64,000 nucleotides of DNA from Methanocorpusculum sp. UBA424 (GTDB lineage: Archaea > Halobacteriota > Methanomicrobia > Methanomicrobiales > Methanocorpusculaceae). Below the pieces are notes generated by a model that saw only the letters and a list, made by a program, of their open reading frames with translations, searched no databases and had not been told where the DNA came from. A program made the position numbers and the translations under genes. Positions 9,807 to 15,592 of the stretch are shown here, one piece after another. The stretch is from NCBI GenBank assembly GCA_002498375.1, contig DAHC01000014.1, positions 36,467-100,466 on the forward strand, read 5' to 3'. Positions within the stretch are counted from its first letter, which is position 1; each line of letters opens with the position of its first letter.

Positions 9807-10122
9807 GCAGTTTCTCCTTGAACCGCTCTACGAATAGCGAAGTTGCCTGCGGGAGCTTTTTGCTTCCTGCGTTAATCAGGTGATCGGCGTCTGCCTTTCC
9901 CTGAGTAACAATAGCGGCATGCTTTGCTGTTGCTACATTCCGTGCATCTAAAAGTCTCTGCTTTTTGTAATCCTCGGCAATGGTTGCTGCCTTGGCAATC
10001 AGGTTGTCAGCTTCGAGTTTTGCGTTTGCAAGTGTCTGCTCGGCGGCACTCTCAGCTGCGGTGATTGTGGATTTACTTTTTGCTTCGGTTTCTTTAATGC
10101 TTTTCAGAACCTCAGTTTTCAT
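9793..10122 (-). CDS. atpH: A-type ATP synthase subunit H (peripheral stalk)
   Basis: The 109-residue, largely coiled-coil protein is rich in Ala, Lys and Glu (KSTITAAESAAEQTLANAKL), as expected for the stalk partner of subunit E. It is the first gene of the ATP synthase operon. The ATG is preceded by a strong GGAGG five bases upstream, and a TATA-like box lies further upstream. It overlaps atpI by 14 bp. Confidence 0.88.
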   Translation of the reverse strand: MKTEVLKSIKETEAKSKSTITAAESAAEQTLANAKLEADNLIAKAATIAEDYKKQRLLDARNVATAKHAAIVTQGKADADHLINAGSKKLPQATSLFVERFKEKLHVSA

Positions 10123-10173
10123 CCAACCCTCCTCTCACGGCATATATTATTTGGTAACGGATATGTTTATACT
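10123..10173 (-). promoter_or_regulatory. Promoter and ribosome-binding site of the ATP synthase operon
   Basis: On the minus strand GTATAAACATA (10162-10172) is a good archaeal TATA box about 40-50 bp before the atpH ATG, giving a leader of roughly 20 nt. GAGAGGAGGG just before the ATG is the Shine-Dalgarno sequence. No other promoter-like gap occurs inside the operon. Confidence 0.5.
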
Positions 10174-10308
10174 TACGTTATTTACCCGGGCTTGCTGCAG
10201 TCTGAACATCCATCTATGGTGAACATACCATATGACCAGGGAAAAATGCCCGGGTGTCCGGCTTTGGCAAACAATATCTACAAATAGATTGCACTCCGAA
10301 AGTTTACC

Positions 10309-11100
10309 ATGAATAAGCCGGGGAGAACAACTGTTTCAGTTTTGATCTCAGCTCTTTTGGTCGTCGGTATCATGCTGACGGCCGGGTGCGTGGGGCTGGT
10401 GAATCCGACCCCAAACGAGGTCATGATCCGCGGGAATCTGATTTCGGTCGATCCGACGTATGTCGACGGGGCGTTTATCTGGAAACTTCTGCTGGATCCA
10501 AACGGCTATGAACCGGAGATGGTCGCCGCAGTGGATGGGTATCTGATCCCGCAGAATCCGCTGATCGAACTCGGTGCGGGAATCGGGTCGCTTTCGGCGT
10601 ATATGAACGATAAGCTGACGATGTCGGTGAACCAGGTTTCGGTCGAGCCGAATCCGTACTTGATTCCGTCTCTGAACCTGACGAAACAGAATAACGATCT
10701 CGGCGTGACGTTCGTGCAGAAGGCAATCGGATACGGATCGAACACGGTCGCGATCTCGGTGACATCGGATATCACGAACAACCGTATCGTACGGCCGGAC
10801 GGCGTGCTCGTGAAGTCCGTCGAAGTGGAGACGACAACCGTCCAGAAGCTTGCACAGAACGCAGGGTTCAAGTCGAATATAACCCTCGTCATGAATATCG
10901 TCGGATACGAGTATTCCGTCGTCCAGTATGAGGCCGACTTCCTCAGTCAGAACGTCAGCACGGTGATCGCAGCGGTCTATACCGAAGGAAAAAACACGCC
11001 GGATTCGTTTGCGGACAAGATGACGATGATCGGCTTTACGGAAAAGAGCCGTGAACTGGCGAATGAAAACAACTATGTGGTGATGGTCTTCACCAAATAA
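10309..11100 (+). CDS. Lipoprotein with an FkbM-methyltransferase-like domain
   Basis: The 263-residue protein begins with a signal sequence and lipobox (IMLTAGC, Cys near residue 27), so it should be exported and lipid-anchored. The rest resembles an FkbM-type SAM-dependent methyltransferase: LIELGAGIGSLSAYM matches the glycine-rich motif I, VSVEPNPYLIPSLNL matches the acidic EPNP motif, and FVQKAIG follows as in that family. The later motif, normally KIDVEG, reads VMNIVGYE, so key acidic residues look lost. SAM is not expected outside the cell, so a methyltransferase role is doubtful and a binding or structural role is more likely. It is divergent from atpH and convergent with pscS. Confidence 0.6.
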   Translation: MNKPGRTTVSVLISALLVVGIMLTAGCVGLVNPTPNEVMIRGNLISVDPTYVDGAFIWKLLLDPNGYEPEMVAAVDGYLIPQNPLIELGAGIGSLSAYMNDKLTMSVNQVSVEPNPYLIPSLNLTKQNNDLGVTFVQKAIGYGSNTVAISVTSDITNNRIVRPDGVLVKSVEVETTTVQKLAQNAGFKSNITLVMNIVGYEYSVVQYEADFLSQNVSTVIAAVYTEGKNTPDSFADKMTMIGFTEKSRELANENNYVVMVFTK

Positions 11101-11110
11101 AAAAGGGGGT

Positions 11111-12289
11111 TTACCCCACGACCATACTATTTTCTTCGGCGATCTCGATGAACGCATCAGCGAGATACTCCGCCTGTGCGGAGGTCAGTCCGTAGGTGTT
11201 GAACTTCCACTGTTTGGTGACGCCCGGCATGATGCCGGTGATCCCCCGCTTGTTTAAGGCGCTCGAGAGGAAGAAGCCGCGTTTTTTATGGGTTTGTGCG
11301 ACTACATCGAATGATTCTGCGGTATCCATTCGGGTGAGCGTGTGTTTTCGCGGATACTCGGAAGCGACCTTCGTCCCTTCGATCGAGAGCAGAGCGTCGG
11401 TGACGATCTTATGGTTTTTCAGCTCCTCGTCGAAGTGGTTGACTCGCTCTTTCACCCGCGGGAAAGACGCGATCAGCCCGACTGCGGGGTCGCCCATCAG
11501 CGAACAACCGAGGATCCCGACCTGCTTGATGCCGAACTTTCTGCCGGTGAGATCCCCCTGGATCTTTGTTGTGCGAAGAACGGTGTCCGCATACTCGTCG
11601 GTTGTTGCGAGAATCCCGGACGGGGCGGGAGCCGCCATGCTTTTGTGCCCGGACCCGACCACGAAATCGACGCCGAGCTTTTTCCCGTCCACCGGAAGAA
11701 CGCCGACGGTGTATACGCCGTTGTAGAGAACGGGGATGTCGTACTGGTGGGCGACTTTGGCGATCTTTTCTACCTCATGCATGTTGCCGTACATAAAATC
11801 GACCGCATCCACAAAGACCAGTTTTGGAGAATAGCCGAACTCGCGTACGGCGTTTTCGATCGACTCGGCGGCGGCATCGGCGGTGATGTGGTGGTCGGCC
11901 GTCGGCCTGATCTCTCTGACGACGCCGTTCACAACCTCCACGGACAAATACGCCGTGTAATGTCCCATTCCGGTCATGATCACCGGCTCGCCTTTTCCGA
12001 CGAGTGCCCCGGTCACTTCCTGAAATGCCCGCCGAGCTCCGGGCACGAGCTGGACCTTGTCCATCCCGAGCCATGCGGCCGCTTCTTCGTGGAAGTCTGC
12101 GATCGGCGGTTTTGTCACATAGTCCAGGCGGAAGGGTTTATGACAGTTGTCACAGACGGAGTATCCGTCCCCCCACGCGATGACAGCTTTCATCGCCTCG
12201 GGGGTAAGTCTTCCTGCCGCCTGGATAGGATCGAGATTGATCGAGGATTCTTCAACGGCACGGGTTTCGATCTGCCCTGCGCATTTCAT
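11111..12289 (-). CDS. pscS: O-phospho-L-seryl-tRNA:Cys-tRNA synthase (SepCysS)
   Basis: This PLP enzyme has 392 residues and converts phosphoseryl-tRNA(Cys) to cysteinyl-tRNA(Cys) with a sulfur donor, the second step of the methanogen route to cysteine. The PLP-binding lysine is visible in VVGSGHKSMAAPAPSG. The N-terminal SINLDPIQAAGRL and VCDNCHKPF supply conserved Arg and Cys residues, Cys being needed for persulfide chemistry. The ATG overlaps the stop of a small upstream ORF (ATGA), and a tRNA-Cys gene lies immediately upstream on the same strand. SepRS, which makes the substrate, is not in this window. Confidence 0.95.
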   Translation of the reverse strand: MKCAGQIETRAVEESSINLDPIQAAGRLTPEAMKAVIAWGDGYSVCDNCHKPFRLDYVTKPPIADFHEEAAAWLGMDKVQLVPGARRAFQEVTGALVGKGEPVIMTGMGHYTAYLSVEVVNGVVREIRPTADHHITADAAAESIENAVREFGYSPKLVFVDAVDFMYGNMHEVEKIAKVAHQYDIPVLYNGVYTVGVLPVDGKKLGVDFVVGSGHKSMAAPAPSGILATTDEYADTVLRTTKIQGDLTGRKFGIKQVGILGCSLMGDPAVGLIASFPRVKERVNHFDEELKNHKIVTDALLSIEGTKVASEYPRKHTLTRMDTAESFDVVAQTHKKRGFFLSSALNKRGITGIMPGVTKQWKFNTYGLTSAQAEYLADAFIEIAEENSMVVG

Positions 12290-12486
12290 AAGAGCTCTCC
12301 CTCGATGATCTCAAGCTGTTTTCTTACATGCCCGACTGCTTTTCTCGCTCGTTCCTTCTGCTCATCGGTGAGATGATGCAAAGGGGCGGTCTCCCGCAGA
12401 ATAACACGTATGTCGGTCAGATCAAATAGACCGGTGAATACTGCATCTATCGCTTTTTGTGACATTTTTTTAGAGAGTATCTGCAT
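12286..12486 (-). CDS. Small helical protein between tRNA-Cys and SepCysS
   Basis: The reading frame is open from 12645, but its upstream part is the tRNA-Cys gene, so I take the first ATG after the tRNA, at 12486, preceded by GGAG. This gives 66 residues; an alternative ATG at 12465 gives 59. The sequence is helical and charged (LTDEQKERARKAVGHVRKQLE) with no metal motif or membrane segment. The stop overlaps the SepCysS start, implying translational coupling. I do not recognise the family. The position suggests a partner of the SepRS/SepCysS complex, for example in the role of SepCysE of class I methanogens, but that is inference. Confidence 0.6.
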   Translation of the reverse strand: MQILSKKMSQKAIDAVFTGLFDLTDIRVILRETAPLHHLTDEQKERARKAVGHVRKQLEIIEGELL

Positions 12487-12527
12487 TTTCTCCGCACAGA
12501 TACCATGCGGTTTTTCCAAAAGGAATA

Positions 12528-12599
12528 AGCCAGGTGCCTGAATTGAACAGGCGTAGAACTGCTCTGCAGGCAGTCGCGTTACCACTCCGCCAACCTGGC
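12528..12599 (-). tRNA. tRNA-Cys (GCA)
   Basis: The minus strand folds into a 72-nt cloverleaf: acceptor GCCAGGT pairs with ACCTGGC, the anticodon stem ACTGC/GCAGT encloses the loop CTGCAGA with anticodon GCA, and the T stem GCCTG/CAGGC encloses TTCAATT. The discriminator base is U, a cysteine identity element. CCA is not encoded. It lies 41 nt upstream of the chosen start of the small ORF that precedes SepCysS. Confidence 0.95.
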
Positions 12600-12900
12600 A
12601 TGCCTTGTAATTCACAGTGTGATGTTCACAGTGTGAATAATACATTTGAGGTTTTTGTATTTAATAGTTTCGTGAATTTTTGAATGATGAAAGCGGTATC
12701 GGCGGTTTGCAGTCGATTTTCGGGCTGCACGCGGAACGTGCGTTGGGATGTTTTAGAAAAATACTGATATGCAAAAAAAGAAACGACGCACCGGTCGGGC
12801 TTACTGGATTAACCAGTAACGCTCTATGGCGTGGTTTCAAATACTATCTTACCGTATTTTGAATTGGTTAAAATGAAAAACCAACGCCCTCAAACAGGCT
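12600..12900. other. Gene-free stretch upstream of tRNA-Cys
   Basis: I see no convincing gene here. The stretch contains a direct repeat of GTGTGA(A/T) close to the tRNA 5' end, a small GCACG...CGTGC hairpin near 12728-12743, and the tRNA-Arg-like fragment and palindrome listed next. A 60-residue frame at 12680-12862 has no family features and I reject it. Confidence 0.5.
12787..12819. repeat. Displaced tRNA-Arg 3'-end fragment (att-like) with adjacent palindrome
   Basis: CGCACCGGTCGGG at 12787-12799 is identical and in the same orientation to 13506-13518, the 3' end of the tRNA-Arg gene, and lies on the side where an integrase would leave a displaced copy. One base later a perfect 7-bp palindrome TTACTGG-ATTAA-CCAGTAA (12801-12819) follows. 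This could mark the left end of an integrated element of about 0.72 kb. Thirteen bases alone are suggestive, not proof. Confidence 0.45.
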
Positions 12901-13098
12901 ATGGCTGACTCATCAGACACGATCGATGATCTCAACAGTACGGTCGATAAAAATGCGGGTGTTTTTGATGATCTCAATGTCCCGCTTAGCGACAACGCTA
13001 CGCTGATGTACGGTACTACCGATGCGACTGACGCGGCCATGAGTCAGAGCGAGCGAGATCTACTACATTCTCTGGAGAAATGGCTTTGTCCAGGATAA
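12901..13098 (+). CDS. Hypothetical protein, possible remnant
   Basis: A 65-residue acidic frame (MADSSDTIDDLNSTVDKNAG...) lies between the tRNA-Arg gene and its displaced 3' fragment. No ribosome-binding site is visible before the ATG at 12901 and no family is recognised. The composition (many Asp, Ser, Thr) suits a soluble protein. It may be a small accessory gene or the fragment of a decayed one. Confidence 0.3.
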   Translation: MADSSDTIDDLNSTVDKNAGVFDDLNVPLSDNATLMYGTTDATDAAMSQSERDLLHSLEKWLCPG

Positions 13099-13176
13099 TA
13101 TCGGCACACGGTGCCGCAGGGATCCGAGATATAACTATGTAGGAGGGGACGGAGATTATATGCCCTCAGCCGACAA

Positions 13177-13386
13177 TTGTCAAGTATGGATTCCGAAGAA
13201 CGACTAGGGCGCATCGATCGCTGGCTTAAGATTCTTGTCTGCTCTGCAATATTCCTTGTCTTAACTCTGATGTTTTACCTATGGGTGATTATTGGAAATC
13301 TCTCGTCGCTACTAAGCGGATTTATGCTTCTTGCTCTATTTATTGCCTGGATCATCAGCATTGTTGCCGCGGTGGAGCGCGATTAG
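13177..13386 (+). CDS. Small two-helix membrane protein
   Basis: The frame encodes 69 residues from TTG at 13177 or 66 from ATG at 13186, with two hydrophobic segments (ILVCSAIFLVLTLMFYLWVII and FMLLALFIAWIISIVAAV) and a charged N-terminus. No good ribosome-binding site precedes either start. A strong one, GGAG at 13151-13154, instead serves an ATG at 13160 that opens a 15-codon frame ending at 13207 and overlapping this gene. That is either a leader peptide coupled to translation or a sign of a frameshift. It lies within the suspected integrated segment, and no homologue is recognised. Confidence 0.4.
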   Translation: MSSMDSEERLGRIDRWLKILVCSAIFLVLTLMFYLWVIIGNLSSLLSGFMLLALFIAWIISIVAAVERD

Positions 13387-13505
13387 AGATTCATTTCACC
13401 ATGCTATTTTTGACTTGGCGAACAACATCGCAAGTATGGCGAATTTCAATATGAATATGCGTGAAGATGTCAAAAAACGGAGGAGCGTTACAGGTTAATC
13501 AAAAA

Positions 13506-13579
13506 CGCACCGGTCGGGATTTGAACCCGAGTCATAGGCTCCGGAGGCCCATAGGATATCCTGACTACCCTATCGGTGC
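13506..13579 (-). tRNA. tRNA-Arg (CCG)
   Basis: The minus strand gives a 74-nt cloverleaf: GCACCG pairs with CGGTGC in the acceptor, TGGGC/GCCTA encloses the loop CTCCGGA with anticodon CCG, and TCGGG/CCCGA encloses TTCAAAT. The seventh acceptor pair would be A-C, a mismatch, and one extra base sits between the D arm and the anticodon stem. CCA is not encoded. Its last 13 bases recur at 12787-12799. Confidence 0.9.
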
Positions 13580-13624
13580 AGATACGTTGGATTGAACGCC
13601 TTAGTATATTACACGTGAGAGTAT

Positions 13625-14284
13625 TTATACCTGGGGTGACAGGATCCTTTTCAGATCCTGCACGCTTTCGGCGATGAGATCCGCTCCGGCGTTTTCCAGC
13701 TCTTCTTTTGTTCCGTAGCCGAACAGCACGCCGATCGAATCGATGCTAGCGTATTTCGCGCCGAGCATGTCGTGCATCCGGTCGCCGATCATCACGGTAT
13801 GTTCCCTATCGGTTATTTCGCAGTGTTCGAGAACGGAGAGGATGATCTCGCCTTTATACGTTATCGTGTTTTCCAGATCGCTGCCGGCAATGCAGGTGAA
13901 ATATTTTGCGATCCCGAAGTGTTTGAGGACGGTCTCTGCAAACTGCTCGACCTTTGCCGTTGCGACCATCAGGTTTTTTCCGTTTTCCTTGAGGGATATC
14001 AGGAGGTCTTCGATCCCCGGAAAGACGCTGTTTTCAAACATGCCTTTTGCCAGATAGTATTCGCGGTAATACGCGACGGCGGTCTTTGCCTCATCGCGGG
14101 AAAGACCGTAAAACTCCTGAAACGATTCGATGAGGGGCGGCCCGATAAACTTCAGCAGCTCGCTCCTGTCAGGCACGGGGATCCCGTATTTTTCCAGCGC
14201 ATACATGACGGAGTTGGTTATGCCGAGAGCCGGATCGGTGAGTGTCCCGTCGAGATCGAAGACAATGTTCGTGTAGGTTTTCAT
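13625..14284 (-). CDS. HAD-family phosphatase (phosphoglycolate phosphatase-like)
   Basis: I start this 219-residue protein at MKTYTNIVFDLDGT, because the frame further upstream is hypD sequence read in another phase. HAD motif I is FDLDGTLTD (nucleophile Asp and acid Asp), motif II lies near VATAK, and motif III/IV is VMIGDRMHDMLGAK. The helical cap between motifs I and II (YGLSRDEAKTAVAYYREYY) is typical of Gph/PpaX-type phosphatases. Substrate is not determined; 2-phosphoglycolate or a nucleotide is plausible. It starts 11 bp after hypD and is probably co-transcribed. Confidence 0.82.
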   Translation of the reverse strand: MKTYTNIVFDLDGTLTDPALGITNSVMYALEKYGIPVPDRSELLKFIGPPLIESFQEFYGLSRDEAKTAVAYYREYYLAKGMFENSVFPGIEDLLISLKENGKNLMVATAKVEQFAETVLKHFGIAKYFTCIAGSDLENTITYKGEIILSVLEHCEITDREHTVMIGDRMHDMLGAKYASIDSIGVLFGYGTKEELENAGADLIAESVQDLKRILSPQV

Positions 14285-14295
14285 TCCCGGAACTG

Positions 14296-15324
14296 TTATC
14301 TTTTCTGCTGATACTGATACCAGATCCGGCATGCTCCTTCGTGGGAGACCATGCACGGACCGACCGGGACCCGCGGGGTGCATGCTTTGCCGAAGAGTTT
14401 GCAGTCCGAGGGGTCGGCGAGACCTCGAAGGACGCGGTCACAGATGCAGCCGTCCTTTTTCGTGATCTTTTCATACACGAGGTCGAACTTTTTCTGGGCG
14501 TCGTATGCCTCGAACTCAGGCTTCAGGGCAAGGCCTGATTCGGGAATGACGGGGAATCCGCGCCACTCGACGTCGGAGGGGGTGAAGACCTCTTTCATGA
14601 GGTTCTGGGCTTTGACGTTTCCTTCGTAGGTCACGACGCGGGGATAGGCGTTTTCGACTTTGGCTTCGCCGTTTTTGATCTGTTCGGCGAGCATGAGAAG
14701 GGCAAGGAGGATGTCTTCGGGTTCGAATCCGGCGACGACCTGCGGGACTTTGAACTGTTCATATTCATGGTATCCCATGACGGCGCAGACGTGTCCCGGG
14801 AGAATGAATCCGTGGAGGTCGGCTTCGCCCTGTTCCATGAGCCATTTCATTGCGGGAGGGACGAGCCGGTGGGAGACGAGGATGCTGAAGTTTTCGGGCG
14901 GGTTCGTGATGAGGGTCGCGGCGACGGTCGGGACGGTGGTTTCGAATCCGACGGAGATGAAGACGACTTCTTTGTCCGGGTTCTGGCGTGCGATCTCGAC
15001 TGCCTTGGTTATTCCCTGGACGATCCTGACATCGCCTTTGACGTGTTCGAGGGAGGTTTTGGATCCGGGGACGCGGAGGAGGTCTCCGTAGGTGCAGACG
15101 ATGCAGCCCCGCTCGGCAAGTTCGCAGGCGGCATCGATCTCTCCCTGAGGGGTGATGCAGACCGGGCAGCCGGGTCCCATCACGATTTTCATCTGGGGAG
15201 GAATGACGGATCTGACGCCGTATTTTGCGATGGCGGCTTCATGGGTGCCGCAGACGTGCATGATCCTGATGTCGGTGTCTACTACTTCGGAGAGTTTTTG
15301 TGCAATATCCGTGCCGAGCGTCAT
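14296..15324 (-). CDS. hypD: Hydrogenase maturation factor HypD
   Basis: HypD (342 residues) works with HypC to carry the Fe(CN)2CO group for [NiFe] hydrogenase assembly, needed for the hydrogenases of methanogenesis. The conserved CGTHE motif, GPGCPVCITP and the C-terminal cysteine set that binds the 4Fe-4S cluster (GCICDRVLRGL, CKLFGKACTP, GACRIWY) are all visible. I chose MTLGTDIAQKLSEV at 15324 as start: the longer open frame upstream runs through a repeat and has no HypD features. The other hyp genes are not in this window. Confidence 0.95.
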   Translation of the reverse strand: MTLGTDIAQKLSEVVDTDIRIMHVCGTHEAAIAKYGVRSVIPPQMKIVMGPGCPVCITPQGEIDAACELAERGCIVCTYGDLLRVPGSKTSLEHVKGDVRIVQGITKAVEIARQNPDKEVVFISVGFETTVPTVAATLITNPPENFSILVSHRLVPPAMKWLMEQGEADLHGFILPGHVCAVMGYHEYEQFKVPQVVAGFEPEDILLALLMLAEQIKNGEAKVENAYPRVVTYEGNVKAQNLMKEVFTPSDVEWRGFPVIPESGLALKPEFEAYDAQKKFDLVYEKITKKDGCICDRVLRGLADPSDCKLFGKACTPRVPVGPCMVSHEGACRIWYQYQQKR

Positions 15325-15463
15325 AATGTATGTATATTGCACGTCACTCCAGATAATCACACCTCTTTTTGCGTTGTGAGATAATGGTGAGCGGTAGGAA
15401 AAGAGTGTTGAATCTCTTTTCTGATTTCGGGGTAAGGCGAGAGTACCGAAAGCCTCCAACCTG

Positions 15464-15524
15464 CAGTCGCAAGTTTCCTTCGAAAACTTGGTCGGCTGAA
15501 GGCGAGCCTGACGGCTCATCACGC
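15464..15524 (-). repeat. Dispersed structured repeat, copy 1
   Basis: Read on the minus strand, this segment has TCAGCCGA, then a hairpin with stem CAAGTTT/AAACTTG, then GCGAC. The same order TCAGCCGA - hairpin - GCGAC occurs at 23260-23287, where the hairpin stem is a different sequence (CAAATC/GATTTG). A GCTCGCC segment is shared as well. Conserved flanks around a changed but still pairing stem indicate a repeat kept for its structure. Confidence 0.5.
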
Positions 15525-15560
15525 CTTCGCTAAGACCGCCCCTTCGGGACAAACCACACC

Positions 15561-15570
15561 TTAAATATTT
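15561..15570 (+). promoter_or_regulatory. TATA box of the addB-addA operon
   Basis: TTAAATATTT lies centred about 27 bp before the ATG at 15593. With the usual archaeal spacing transcription would begin at about 15590, so the message would be nearly leaderless and begin at MDTFSA rather than at the upstream ATG 15581. Confidence 0.5.
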
Positions 15571-15592
15571 TCCACACCCAATGGAATCACAT

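Larger units (their letters stand above)
15325..15592. other. Intergenic region between hypD and addB
   Basis: This 268-bp divergent region holds a structured repeat (listed separately) and the addB TATA box. The open frames crossing it on both strands are not credible genes. A hypD promoter is not obvious; weakly TATA-like CAATATACATAC lies only a few bases before the hypD ATG on the minus strand. Confidence 0.5.

Noticed and set aside
11342..12376. 344-codon frame antisense to pscS
   Set aside because: The minus strand codes for an unmistakable SepCysS with its PLP lysine; the antisense frame shows no motif or ribosome-binding site.
12487..12645. N-terminal extension of the small ORF before SepCysS
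   Set aside because: The extension is the tRNA-Cys gene itself read as codons, so the start was moved downstream of the tRNA.
12680..12862. 60-codon frame in the gap upstream of tRNA-Cys
   Set aside because: It crosses the att-like fragment and palindrome, and has no ribosome-binding site or recognisable features.
13402..13500. Short frame ending in MNMREDVKKRRSVTG before tRNA-Arg
   Set aside because: It could be the tail of a decayed gene in the integrated segment, but it has no start, no family match and only about 30 codons.
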